64,000 bases of DNA from positions 1-64,000 of the forward strand of contig NZ_FNVF01000005.1 of NCBI RefSeq assembly GCF_900107975.1. Direction: 5' to 3'. The stretch is from Paenibacillus sp. UNC499MF (GTDB taxonomy: Bacteria > Bacillota > Bacilli > Paenibacillales > NBRC-103111). Both the position numbers and the translations under genes were made by a program. Below are positions 36,545 through 45,128 of this stretch, in pieces. A model generated the notes under the pieces. It had not been told where the DNA came from. It worked only from the letters and a program-made list of their open reading frames with translations, and ran no database searches. Positions within the stretch are counted from its first letter, which is position 1. Each line of letters opens with the position of its first letter.

Positions 36545-37231
36545 TTACTCGTTAACGGACTGCCGGTACGATTTGCCTTTGCTCAAGCCGTATTTGCCCG
36601 CAATGGCGATCAGCTCGTTATACTCGTCTTCGCTCAGTTTGGCCAGAATAATCGCCTTCGCCTTTTTCTTTTCCTCGCGTGACACACCGTCCTGCATCAG
36701 GAGGCTTAGCTGCTTGATGTCGCTTGCCTGCAGCCGTTTCAGCAGTACGGATGTAATTTTCATCCGCTCTGCCCAGGAAATCTCCCCGCGTACGCGCTCG
36801 GCCCGGTCCGCCGGTATGGCTGCCGGGTCTTGGGAGCGGGTCTTCGCGCTTCCGCTCCCCCTTACGGCCTCCGCCGGTCCGGACGCTCGGCGCTCTGCCT
36901 CACTCGGGGACGGCTTGGCGGACGGCGCCCCAGATGCAGGAGCTTCCCCGCTGCCCGGCGCGGCTTTTACGCCCGGGAAAGCCTCCTGCGGACGGGAGCC
37001 GTCCTGCGCGTACGTACCGGGCAAAGCCGGCACCCCGCCGCCCGGAACCGGGCGGCTGCCGGGCGCGTCCCTGCCGGGCACTTCCGATTCGGTGTCCTCC
37101 CGCCCTATGCCGGCGGAGGCCGCCGTCCGGATTATCTCATCCGAAATCATGACCGCGGCAAAACTTCCCGCCATTCCCGCTAAAAGAATACCTATCCCCA
37201 GCCAAAGGAACAAGCGGCGTCGTTTGTTCAT
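36545..37231 (-). CDS. Membrane-anchored protein of unknown function with Pro/Ala/Gly-rich spacer
   Basis: 228 residues. Basic N-terminus (MNKRRR), one membrane helix (about 7-28, FLWLGIGILLAGMAGSFAAV), a low-complexity stretch (about 45-145) rich in Pro, Gly, Ala and Ser, and a conserved-looking helical C-terminus of about 80 residues (SWAERMKITSVLLKRLQASD ... KKKAKAIILAKLSEDEYNEL). Not recognised. It begins at the vanZ-like gene's stop, so the two are probably in one transcript with ugd and galU. Confidence 0.6.
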   Translation of the reverse strand: MNKRRRLFLWLGIGILLAGMAGSFAAVMISDEIIRTAASAGIGREDTESEVPGRDAPGSRPVPGGGVPALPGTYAQDGSRPQEAFPGVKAAPGSGEAPASGAPSAKPSPSEAERRASGPAEAVRGSGSAKTRSQDPAAIPADRAERVRGEISWAERMKITSVLLKRLQASDIKQLSLLMQDGVSREEKKKAKAIILAKLSEDEYNELIAIAGKYGLSKGKSYRQSVNE

Positions 37232-37773
37232 CTCCCGGCCTCCCGCCTTTTAATCCGGTTGCCTGCCCGCCAGAGCCGAATTCCCCCAGGCACCGCCCAC
37301 ACGGCTGCCGCCAGTCCCGCCAAGCCTCCGGCTGTATCCAAGACAACATCCTGTATTGCGCTGGTACGCATTGCTGCAGCCGATTGAACCCATTCATCGC
37401 CCGTCGCGAAAGCGATGACATACAGCAAGGAAAAGAGCAGCCGCTTTCCGCGCCGGTTTTCCATAAGAGAAAGAGCCCGGTACGCAAGTGCGGCAAGTAC
37501 GGCATAAACAACCAGATGAGCTGTTTTACGGAAAATAAATTCGATGAACCGCATCGGATCGGACTGCGCCCGGATAATCGTATGGTGATAGCGCACCGTC
37601 ACCTGCGGGATGTAGTCATGAATCTCCTCCTTTGTGAAAAGTTTATGCAATAAAGGCTGTATGCTCTGCTCGCGAAACGATTGATGAGACCAATGGAAGA
37701 CGAGCAGCGTCCACAGCAATACAGGCAAAATCCATAAAAGCTTAGAGCGAGACGGTTTTGGCCGCACTGGCAT
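37228..37773 (-). CDS. VanZ-family membrane protein
   Basis: 181 residues, four membrane helices. The VanZ signature is visible: RKTAHLVVYAVLAALAYRAL, FATGDEWVQ and AIQDVVLDTAGGLAG. VanZ-like proteins are linked to low-level teicoplanin resistance in enterococci, but most members have no known role. The ATG overlaps the end of ugd by 32 bases, suggesting coupling; the following gene overlaps its stop by four bases. Confidence 0.82.
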   Translation of the reverse strand: MPVRPKPSRSKLLWILPVLLWTLLVFHWSHQSFREQSIQPLLHKLFTKEEIHDYIPQVTVRYHHTIIRAQSDPMRFIEFIFRKTAHLVVYAVLAALAYRALSLMENRRGKRLLFSLLYVIAFATGDEWVQSAAAMRTSAIQDVVLDTAGGLAGLAAAVWAVPGGIRLWRAGNRIKRREAGR

Positions 37774-39094
37774 TTGCGCTTCCGGTTGTGACGGCGGGAC
37801 GCCCGACGGAATAATAAACGAACTCCCGCTCCTTCATCTCCCGGACGGAGAAACAGTTGCGCCCGTCCACGATAATCGGGGCCGTCAGCAGTTGTTTCAC
37901 CCGGGCCAGATCCATTTCGACGATTTCGCTCCATTCCGTCAGAATGAGGCAGGCATCGCAGCCTTCCAGCGCTTCTTCAAGCGTCTCGAAATCTTCGTAA
38001 TACTCGGCGATCTGATTTCGCGCGGCCTGCATCGCGATAGGATCGTAGGCACGTACGGAGGCGCCGAGCCGGACCAGTTCCGGAATAATCGTCAAGGACG
38101 GGGCATAGCGCATATCGTCGGTGTTCGGCTTGAAGGCTAGTCCGAGAACACCGATCTTTTTGCCTTCCAGGCAGCCGAGCGCCTGCTTCAATTTGTCCAC
38201 GACGACGAGCCGCTGTTCGTCGTTGGCTGCGATAACCGATTTCAGCAGAGAGAAATCGAAACCAGCTTCTTCGGCGATATAAGAAAGCGCGAAGGTGTCT
38301 TTGGGGAAGCAGCTTCCCCCGTAGCCGATGCCCGCCTGCAGGAATTTAGCGCCGATCCGGCTGTCCAGACCCATACCTGCGGCAACGGAAGTGACGTCGG
38401 CGCCGACACGTTCGCAGACGTTGGCGATTCCGTTGATAAAAGAAATCTTGGTGGCCAGAAAAGCGTTGGCGGCATATTTGATCATTTCCGCGCTCTCCAG
38501 ATTCGTCTGGAAGATGCGGGTGCGGAAAGGGGCGTGAAGATCGGCGATCCGCTTGGCCGCCTTGTCGCTCGTGGCGCCGATAACGGCACGCTCCATGTTC
38601 ATGCAGTCCTCGATGGCAGATCCTTCCCGTAGAAACTCGGGATTGGAAACGACGTCGAACTGGACGAACCGGTTTTTCCGGTTTTCCATAATAATCTGCC
38701 GGACCTGCTCCCCGGTTCCGACGGGAACCGTGCTTTTGTTCACGATAATTTTGTAGCTGTTCAAATGTTGGCCGATCGTACGGGCAACCTCGTGCACATA
38801 GCGCATATCGGCTTCGCCGTTTTCGCCCATCGGCGTCCCGACCGCGATGTAAATGATGTCCGACGCTTCGATGGCGTCGCCGATTTCGGAAGTAAAAAAC
38901 AGACGGTCGGCATCGACGTTTTTCTTCACCAGCTCTTTGAGACCCGGCTCGTAAATCGGAATTTCGCCTTTGCGCAGCATCGCGATTTTGAACGGATCGA
39001 CGTCGCAGCATATAACCCGGTTGCCGATTTCAGAGAAACAAGTTCCGGAAACAAGCCCTACATAACCACTGCCGACTACTGTAATTTTTTCCAT
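37742..39094 (-). CDS. UDP-glucose 6-dehydrogenase
   Basis: 450 residues from ATG 39094 (MEKITVVGSGYVGLVSGTCF); the open frame runs back into galU but the ATG two bases past the galU stop, with AAGGTGG upstream, is the natural start. Oxidises UDP-glucose to UDP-glucuronate with two NAD+. NAD motif GSGYVG (8-13), catalytic cysteine in GYGGSCFPKD (C262), GLAFKPNTDDMRYAPS near 310. Works directly after galU, and its product feeds the epimerase at 44-45 kb. Equivalent to TuaD/Ugd. Confidence 0.96.
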   Translation of the reverse strand: MEKITVVGSGYVGLVSGTCFSEIGNRVICCDVDPFKIAMLRKGEIPIYEPGLKELVKKNVDADRLFFTSEIGDAIEASDIIYIAVGTPMGENGEADMRYVHEVARTIGQHLNSYKIIVNKSTVPVGTGEQVRQIIMENRKNRFVQFDVVSNPEFLREGSAIEDCMNMERAVIGATSDKAAKRIADLHAPFRTRIFQTNLESAEMIKYAANAFLATKISFINGIANVCERVGADVTSVAAGMGLDSRIGAKFLQAGIGYGGSCFPKDTFALSYIAEEAGFDFSLLKSVIAANDEQRLVVVDKLKQALGCLEGKKIGVLGLAFKPNTDDMRYAPSLTIIPELVRLGASVRAYDPIAMQAARNQIAEYYEDFETLEEALEGCDACLILTEWSEIVEMDLARVKQLLTAPIIVDGRNCFSVREMKEREFVYYSVGRPAVTTGSANASAAKTVSL

Positions 39095-39095
39095 T

Positions 39096-40007
39096 CTACT
39101 TCGCCACCTTACTGATAGGATTGTGAAGCGCAGCATGCTGCTCGTGAACCGATTGAATGTAGCCCAGCAAATCCTGCTGTAAATCCTCGCGCTGAAGAGC
39201 GAAATCCAGGGTGGCTTTGATAAAGCCGAATTTGTCTCCGACATCGTAACGGACGCCCGAGAAGTTGTAGGCGACAACAGGCTTCTGCTCGTTCAGCCTG
39301 CGGATCGCATCCGTCAGCTGAATTTCGCCGCCCGCTCCCGGCGCCTGATTTTCCAGAATTTCAAAAATTTCCGGAGTCAGCACATAGCGTCCCATAATCG
39401 CATAGTTGGAAGGAGCCGCTTTACGCGAAGGTTTTTCCACGAGCGTTTCCAGGAAAAAGACATCAGGCTCAATGGAGGAACCTCTCGGCGCGATTACACC
39501 GTACTTGGAAACATCCTCGTCGCTGACCCGCTGCACGCCCACGACGGACGAGGAGTAGCGGGAATGAATGCGGAGCAGCTGCTTCAGGCAGGGCTCTTCG
39601 GACTGCACGATGTCGTCGCCGAGCAGAACGGCGAACGGCTCGTTGCCGACGAAGCTGCGGGCGCACCAGATGGCGTGACCGAGACCCTTCGGTTCTTTTT
39701 GCCGGATATAATGAATATTCGCCATATCTGAAATGGCTTGAATTTGTTTAAGTTCTCCGTGTTTACCCTTCTTGTCTAGGGTTTCTTCCAGTTCGAACGA
39801 CTTGTCGAAATGATCTTCAATCGCGCGCTTGCCCCGTCCGCTGATAATCAGAATATCTTCGATGCCGGACGAAATGGCTTCCTCGATAATGTATTGGATC
39901 GTCGGTTTGTCCACGATCGGGAGCATTTCCTTCGGTTGGGCTTTCGTAGCTGGCAGAAAACGGGTACCGAGACCTGCCGCCGGAATTATCGCTTTACGCA
40001 CTTTCAT
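39096..40007 (-). CDS. galU: UTP--glucose-1-phosphate uridylyltransferase
   Basis: 303 residues. Makes UDP-glucose from UTP and glucose-1-phosphate. Nucleotidyl-transferase motif [15 protein letters not shown] (8-22), [18 protein letters not shown], the GDD-type metal site LLGDDIVQ, and [22 protein letters not shown] precedes the ATG. Stands between the aminotransferase and ugd. Confidence 0.96.
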   Translation of the reverse strand: MKVRKAIIPAAGLGTRFLPATKAQPKEMLPIVDKPTIQYIIEEAISSGIEDILIISGRGKRAIEDHFDKSFELEETLDKKGKHGELKQIQAISDMANIHYIRQKEPKGLGHAIWCARSFVGNEPFAVLLGDDIVQSEEPCLKQLLRIHSRYSSSVVGVQRVSDEDVSKYGVIAPRGSSIEPDVFFLETLVEKPSRKAAPSNYAIMGRYVLTPEIFEILENQAPGAGGEIQLTDAIRRLNEQKPVVAYNFSGVRYDVGDKFGFIKATLDFALQREDLQQDLLGYIQSVHEQHAALHNPISKVAK

Positions 40008-40045
40008 GATTCATTCCTCCTTATGGTCGTTAACTGCGGGTCGCT

Positions 40046-41284
40046 CTAAGCGTTCAAAGCGTGAAGCAGAATGCCGATGACAAAATCCTGATCCGATTCG
40101 CTGAGACTTGAACCGGAAGGCAGGCACAAGCCTTGTTCGAACAAGCGGTCGGACACGCTTGTTCCCTCTTCGTGCGGGTAGTAGGCGCACTTACCGTACA
40201 GCGGCTGCCGGTGCATCGGCTTCCATACCGGCCGGGACTCCACGTTCTCGTCCGCCAGGCGCGCGATAAGCTGTTCCGTCGTGATGCCGGCGGCGGCCGG
40301 ATCGACCGTAAGCGCGGTCAGCCAGCGCGTGGAACGCCCGTACGGAGCCTCGGGCATAAACGAGACGCCCTCGATGCCGCCAAGCGCCTCGCGGTACCGG
40401 TCGAACACGGCCCGGCGGGCGTTCACGCGCTCATCCAGCACACGCAGCTGCCCGCGCCCGACACCGGCGAGAATGTTGCTCAGCCGGTAGTTGTAGCCGA
40501 CCTCGCTGTGCTGGTAATGGGGAGCCTGGTCTCTCGCCTGCGTCGCCCAGAAGCGGGCCTTCTCCAAGGCTTCCAGGTCGTCCGACACCAGCATGCCTCC
40601 GCCGGAGGTTGTAATGATCTTGTTGCCGTTGAACGAGTAGACGCCGAAACGTCCGAGCGTTCCGCTCGACCGGCCGGAACAGGTCGCTCCGAGCGACTCA
40701 GCCGCATCCTCAACAACGGGAACGCCGTAGGCGTCGAGCAGTTCCAGAAGCGGCAGCATGTCCGCGCTCTGGCCGTAGAGGTTGACGACGACCGCCGCTT
40801 TGGGCAGTCGTCCTTCCCGTTTCGACTCGGCGAGTGCCCGCTCCAAGGCAGCCGGCGACATGTTCCAGGTCGCTTCGTCCGAGTCGATCAGCACAGGCTC
40901 CGCACCCTGGTACATGATCGGGTTGACGCTGGCGACGAACGTGAGCGAAGAGCACAGGACGCGGTCGCCCGGGCCTACGCCTAGAAGACGCAGCGCCTGA
41001 TGGATACCGGCGGTGCCGGAGCTGAGGGCCACGGCTCCCTTCGAGCCGGTGTAAGCCGCCAGCTCGGCTTCGAACGCGTCCACGTTCGGTCCGAGCGGAG
41101 CGATCCAGTTCGTCTCGAACGCTTCGCGGACGAACTTCTGCTCCTCCTCGCCGATATGCGGAGGAGACAGGAGAATACGGCTCCGGCCGGTTCCCGGCAG
41201 ACCATCCGTGGTGCCCGGAACGGCACCTGTTTGCAGCTGTGCGGCGCGGGCCGGTGAAGAATGAGTTTGTAGCTGTGCGGCCAT
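40046..41284 (-). CDS. epsN: DegT/DnrJ/EryC1-family aminotransferase (EpsN/PglE-like)
   Basis: 412 residues. A PLP enzyme of the sugar aminotransferase family. The PLP lysine is in FNGNKIITTSGGG (K222); VEDAAESLGA carries the aspartate that contacts the pyridine nitrogen. With the dehydratase at 51.8-53.7 kb and the acetyltransferase at 41.7-42.3 kb it forms the route UDP-4-keto-6-deoxy-GlcNAc to UDP-4-amino to UDP-diacetyl-bacillosamine, as in B. subtilis EpsC/N/M and Campylobacter PglF/E/D. AAAGGAGG precedes the ATG at good distance, so the unusual 34-residue N-terminal extension, which holds AAQLQT twice, seems to be translated. The exact sugar is inferred. Confidence 0.88.
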   Translation of the reverse strand: MAAQLQTHSSPARAAQLQTGAVPGTTDGLPGTGRSRILLSPPHIGEEEQKFVREAFETNWIAPLGPNVDAFEAELAAYTGSKGAVALSSGTAGIHQALRLLGVGPGDRVLCSSLTFVASVNPIMYQGAEPVLIDSDEATWNMSPAALERALAESKREGRLPKAAVVVNLYGQSADMLPLLELLDAYGVPVVEDAAESLGATCSGRSSGTLGRFGVYSFNGNKIITTSGGGMLVSDDLEALEKARFWATQARDQAPHYQHSEVGYNYRLSNILAGVGRGQLRVLDERVNARRAVFDRYREALGGIEGVSFMPEAPYGRSTRWLTALTVDPAAAGITTEQLIARLADENVESRPVWKPMHRQPLYGKCAYYPHEEGTSVSDRLFEQGLCLPSGSSLSESDQDFVIGILLHALNA

Positions 41285-41649
41285 ATTCGGTCCTCCTTTT
41301 GATTGATCCGGTCATTCGTTGAAATGGAGTAAGAGTGTTCTACCGTCATCTGCACGTTTCGGACGGTTTAGACCTCCGTTCTTTCAGTGCGGTACACGAT
41401 TTATAAAACCAGAATTGGAATCCTTGCAATAAATCCGCTTGCACCGAGTGCAGTGCGGCTCAGCTCCCGGTGCGCCTGCGGTGCGGCATGACGCAGGCCG
41501 TCCGCAAACGGGCACGCTGCCGGACAGCTCGCTCGGCACCCGCGAAGCGGCACCCCCGCCTACAGTACCCCGCCCCTGACGGGTCAATGCAACGCGTGCG
41601 AACCCCAGGCGCCCACTGCGCCTGCACGGCGTTCGGACCGCTCAGCCGC
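41285..41649. other. GC-rich gap between the acetyltransferase and epsN
   Basis: 365 bases inside the EPS locus without a recognisable gene; the longest minus-strand frame (67 codons) has no ribosome binding site or recognisable family. It contains a promoter (41400-41429). The gap may mark a junction between two blocks of the locus. Confidence 0.5.
41400..41429 (-). promoter_or_regulatory. Internal promoter for epsN-galU-ugd-vanZ
   Basis: Minus strand: -35 TTGCAA (41429-41424), 18-base spacer, -10 TATAAA (41405-41400), about 115 bases before epsN. Confidence 0.6.
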
Positions 41650-42285
41650 TCACGCCTGCCGGATCACCCGGGCAGGCACGCCCGCCGCCGTGCATCCGGC
41701 GGGAATATCGCGCACGGCCACGGCTCCGGCGCCCAGCGTGCTCCACTCGCCGACGGCGAGACCCTGGATCACGGAGGCGCCGATGCCGATGTGCGCCCCG
41801 GCTCCCACGGCGACACCGCCCGCCAGAGCCGCGTTCGGCGACACATGCGCGTAGTCGCCGATCACGCAGTCGTGCTCCACGACTGCGCCGGTGTTGACGA
41901 TCGCGTGGGCGCCGATCCGGGCCCCCGCGTTGACGACCGCGCCCGGCATCACGGCGGTGCCGGGCGCCAGGCTCGCGTCCCCGCTCACGACGGCGCGGGG
42001 ATGGATCAGCAGCGCGAAGCGGCCGGGCTGGGCGCCGAGCGATTCGGCGACCCTGCGGCGCACCGCGCAGCCGCCGATGGCGACGAAGACGCGCAGGTCT
42101 TCGTCTTCCGCGAGCATGCGGGCGGCCAGCGCAACCGGTCCGCGGAGCAGGCCGTCCGCTCCGGCGGCCGGGGCCGTATAGCGGTCATCGAGCACGGCGG
42201 CCAGCTCGTAGCGCCCGCCGGCCCGCGCGATGTCGCGCACAACCTTGGCGTGGCCGCCGTCGCCGATCAGGAGAAGCCTGTTCAC
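41650..42285 (-). CDS. epsM: NeuD-family sugar O/N-acetyltransferase (EpsM/PglD-like)
   Basis: 211 residues from a GTG that overlaps the preceding stop (GTGA). N-terminal Rossmann-like part with [14 protein letters not shown], then left-handed beta-helix hexapeptide repeats (about 95-205: [40 protein letters not shown]). The histidine in [17 protein letters not shown] matches the catalytic base of PglD. Transfers acetyl from acetyl-CoA to a UDP-4-amino sugar. The gene is extremely GC-rich (one 60-base line at 41941 has 50 G/C), more so than its neighbours. Confidence 0.85.
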   Translation of the reverse strand: MNRLLLIGDGGHAKVVRDIARAGGRYELAAVLDDRYTAPAAGADGLLRGPVALAARMLAEDEDLRVFVAIGGCAVRRRVAESLGAQPGRFALLIHPRAVVSGDASLAPGTAVMPGAVVNAGARIGAHAIVNTGAVVEHDCVIGDYAHVSPNAALAGGVAVGAGAHIGIGASVIQGLAVGEWSTLGAGAVAVRDIPAGCTAAGVPARVIRQA

Positions 42286-44075
42286 GACGAGCTTCCGATA
42301 CCGGAGGCGGCGCTTCCGGTGTACTTGTTCGTCGTGGCCTGTCCTTCCTGCGACACGCCTTCCCTGCGGACGACTTTAACGGCGGTCAGCAGAAGAATTT
42401 TGACGTAAAGGCGGAAGGAGCGGTTGTCGACGTACCACACGTCGAGTCTGAACTTGTCTTCCCATGAGATCGCGTTACGCCCGTTCACCTGCGCCCACCC
42501 CGTAATCCCGGGACGTACCCAGTGGCGCCGCTTCTGCTCATCGGTATACAGGTCCATATACTCCATCAGCAGCGGCCTTGGACCGACCAGACTCATATCG
42601 CCCTTGATCACGTTCAAAAGCTGCGGAATTTCGTCCAGGCTGAGCTTGCGCAGCAATTTGCCGAATGCGGTAAGCCTGACTTCGTCGGGAAGAAGATTTC
42701 CGAATGAATCTCTTTTGTCGGTCATCGTCCGGTACTTGTAGACGTAGAACGGCTGACCGAAACGTCCCGGCCGTTTCTGCTTGAACAGCACCGGTGACCC
42801 CAGCTTCATCCGGACAAGAAGTCCGACGACCGCGTAGACCGGAAGCAGCAGAAGCACCAGAGGCAGTGCGATGGCAAGATCCGCCGTACGCAGGACGGCA
42901 TGTCCCAGCCATCTTCCGATGCGGCTCTTTTCTTTTTTTCCCGCGCGAAGCTCTTTGTACATCGTTTCTAGTCGTTCGACGACGATCTGCTCGGTGAATT
43001 CCCGCTCGATTCTGCACCGTCCGCCCTGGCCCAGCATGGTGCCGTACGCTTTGTTCTCGATGAGTGTCCGGAACGCTTTGGCGAGCGCCCCCGTATTTTT
43101 GTAAGGAACGAGCAGGCCCGTATCTTCATGCCGGACCAGCTCCCGCGTACCGAGCACATCGCTTGCGACCACGGGTTTGGAAAAAGCCATCGCTTCCATC
43201 AGAAAACGCGGAATGCCTTCTTTCTCGGAAGTCAGGACGACGATGTCGGCCATTTTCAGAAAAGCATACAGGTCGGAACGGTGCCCGATCAGCAGCACTT
43301 CCTTCTGCAGGCCGAGCTCGGCGATCCGTTCGAGAATCTGCTTTTCCAGCGGCCCTTTGCCCGCCAGCAGACAAACGAAATCCGTGATTCCCTGGCTTTT
43401 CAGCAGGGCAAGCGCGTCCAGCAGAAAATGATGATCCTTCACCGGCTCCATTCTCGCACCCATGAGCAGAACGGTCTTGTTTTGCGGGACACCGTAGGTC
43501 GCCTTTAACGTTTCCAGCTCTTCCCGGCTGATTTTGCCGGCCGCCTTGTCCAGCTTGTCCAGATCGACGCCGTTGCCTTCGTAGTACACGATCTTGCCCG
43601 CGTTCAGAGACTGAAGCTTCGGCATATCTTCCCGGTTCTGGGAAGCAAGCGCGTCGCAGAAGTACGTGCCGATTTTTTCAAGTGTCCGGTAAATCGTATA
43701 AGCCGTCTTGGACTGGCCTTCATAGAACGGCAGGCCGTGGCTCGTATGCATAATGACCGGAGTGCGGGCCAGCCAGGCGGCGGCTCGTCCGATAATTCCC
43801 GCCTTGGCCGTATGGGTATGGACGATGTCATAGCCTTCGCGCTTGATAAGCCGTCTCATCCGGAGGATCGAACGCACATCTTCCACCGGACGTATTTTGC
43901 GGTTCATCTGCACGAACTTCAGTTTGAGTCCGCTGTTCTTCATCGCCTGCTCATCGTAGCCTTCCGGAGATGAAATCAGGTGGACTTCATGCCCGGCCCG
44001 CTGCAGGACGGACATTTTGTCCGCCAAAATTTTGTGAGAGATAGCCGACGTACAAATATGGGCGATTTTGCTCAA
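42282..44075 (-). CDS. Fusion of GT4 glycosyltransferase and initiating sugar-1-phosphate transferase (EpsD-EpsL-like)
   Basis: 597 residues from a TTG after GGGGAGG. Residues 1-375 are a GT4 enzyme ([18 protein letters not shown]; [13 protein letters not shown] at 285-295). Residues 385-575 are a monotopic phosphoglycosyl transferase: a hydrophobic re-entrant segment (about 395-421), [20 protein letters not shown], the catalytic Asp-Glu pair in LDEIPQLLN (D481, E482), [12 protein letters not shown] and [14 protein letters not shown] (521-534). The C-terminal part would move a sugar-1-phosphate (bacillosamine type if the neighbours are read correctly) onto undecaprenyl phosphate, and the GT4 part would add the second sugar. 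In B. subtilis these are separate proteins (EpsL, EpsD). Overlaps the acetyltransferase gene by four bases. The long reading frame and both complete domains argue against a sequencing artefact. Confidence 0.9.
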   Translation of the reverse strand: MSKIAHICTSAISHKILADKMSVLQRAGHEVHLISSPEGYDEQAMKNSGLKLKFVQMNRKIRPVEDVRSILRMRRLIKREGYDIVHTHTAKAGIIGRAAAWLARTPVIMHTSHGLPFYEGQSKTAYTIYRTLEKIGTYFCDALASQNREDMPKLQSLNAGKIVYYEGNGVDLDKLDKAAGKISREELETLKATYGVPQNKTVLLMGARMEPVKDHHFLLDALALLKSQGITDFVCLLAGKGPLEKQILERIAELGLQKEVLLIGHRSDLYAFLKMADIVVLTSEKEGIPRFLMEAMAFSKPVVASDVLGTRELVRHEDTGLLVPYKNTGALAKAFRTLIENKAYGTMLGQGGRCRIEREFTEQIVVERLETMYKELRAGKKEKSRIGRWLGHAVLRTADLAIALPLVLLLLPVYAVVGLLVRMKLGSPVLFKQKRPGRFGQPFYVYKYRTMTDKRDSFGNLLPDEVRLTAFGKLLRKLSLDEIPQLLNVIKGDMSLVGPRPLLMEYMDLYTDEQKRRHWVRPGITGWAQVNGRNAISWEDKFRLDVWYVDNRSFRLYVKILLLTAVKVVRREGVSQEGQATTNKYTGSAASGIGSSS

Positions 44076-44111
44076 GCGAAGCCTCCCCTTTCCGACTTAG
44101 ATGCGTTTGCT

Positions 44112-45125
44112 TTAAGATCCGGACCCGTAATACCCGACATACCAGTCGGCGAACTTCTTAAGCCCTTCCGAAATGGGCGTCGACGGACGGAATCCGACAT
44201 CTCTCTGCAGAGCATCGATATCCGCGAAAGTCGCCTTTACGTCACCAGGCTGCATGGGCTTGAACTCGATATCCGCCCTCGTACCCAGGCTCTCTTCCAG
44301 CGTCCGGATAAACGTCATGAGCTCAACCGGCGAATTGTTGCCGATGTTGTACACTTTATAAGGCGCGTAGCTCGTGCTCGGGTCGGGATTTTCCCGGTCC
44401 CAGTCCTTGTTCGGCACGGGCGGACGGTCCAGCAGCCTCACGATGCCCTCGACGATATCGTCGATATACGTAAAGTCGCGCCGCATTTTGCCTTCATTAA
44501 ACACTTGAATGGGCTTGCCTTCGAGAATGTTGCGGGTAAAAGAGAAATACGCCATATCCGGACGCCCCCACGGTCCGTATACCGTAAAGAAGCGCAGCCC
44601 CGTCACCGGAATCCCATACAGGTGGCTGTAAGAATGAGCCATCAGCTCGTTCGCTTTTTTGGTAGCCGCATACAGGCTGACGGGATGGTCGACCGAATCG
44701 TCCGTCGAGAACGGCATTTTGGTATTGGCGCCGTATACGGAGCTGGAGGACGCATAGATGAGATGATCGATTTTGTAAGTCCGGCACGCTTCCAGGACGT
44801 TCAGAAATCCGGTCAGATTCGAATCGGCATACGCCCTCGGGTTCTCGAGGCTGTATCTTACGCCCGCTTGAGCGGCAAGATTGACGGCCACCCGGATATT
44901 ATGCTCGCCGAACACCCGGTTAAGCTGCTCGTGGTCGCATAAATCAGCCGTATAATGATGATAATTCGGGTAATTTTGAAGCTGCTTCAGCCTGTCCTGT
45001 TTGAGCGTTACGGCATAGTAATCGTTGAGATTGTCGTAACCGACTACCTCCGCCCCGCTTTCCAGCAGTCTTAAAGCCAAATGGTAGCCGATAAAACCGG
45101 CCGATCCGGTGATCAGAATAGACAC
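44112..45125 (-). CDS. NAD-dependent epimerase, UDP-glucuronate 4-epimerase type
   Basis: 337 residues from a GTG after AGGGGAG. SDR fold with NAD motif TGSAGFIG (6-13), SSSSVYGANTKMPFS, and the active-site YxxxK in LYAATKK (Y152, K156). The segment DNLNDYYAVTLKQDRL and RFFTVYGPWGRPDMAYFSFT are those of UDP-GlcA 4-epimerases, which give UDP-galacturonate. UDP-GlcA is supplied by ugd at 37.7-39.1 kb. Starts four bases from the preceding glycosyltransferase stop. Confidence 0.88.
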   Translation of the reverse strand: MSILITGSAGFIGYHLALRLLESGAEVVGYDNLNDYYAVTLKQDRLKQLQNYPNYHHYTADLCDHEQLNRVFGEHNIRVAVNLAAQAGVRYSLENPRAYADSNLTGFLNVLEACRTYKIDHLIYASSSSVYGANTKMPFSTDDSVDHPVSLYAATKKANELMAHSYSHLYGIPVTGLRFFTVYGPWGRPDMAYFSFTRNILEGKPIQVFNEGKMRRDFTYIDDIVEGIVRLLDRPPVPNKDWDRENPDPSTSYAPYKVYNIGNNSPVELMTFIRTLEESLGTRADIEFKPMQPGDVKATFADIDALQRDVGFRPSTPISEGLKKFADWYVGYYGSGS

Positions 45126-45128
45126 TGC

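Noticed and set aside
39095-39277. N-terminal 61-codon extension of ugd
   Set aside because: It lies inside galU in another frame; the ATG at 39094 begins the standard NAD-binding domain.
41384-41587. 67-codon frame in the GC-rich gap of the EPS locus
   Set aside because: No ribosome binding site, no family, and it overlaps the promoter at 41400-41429.
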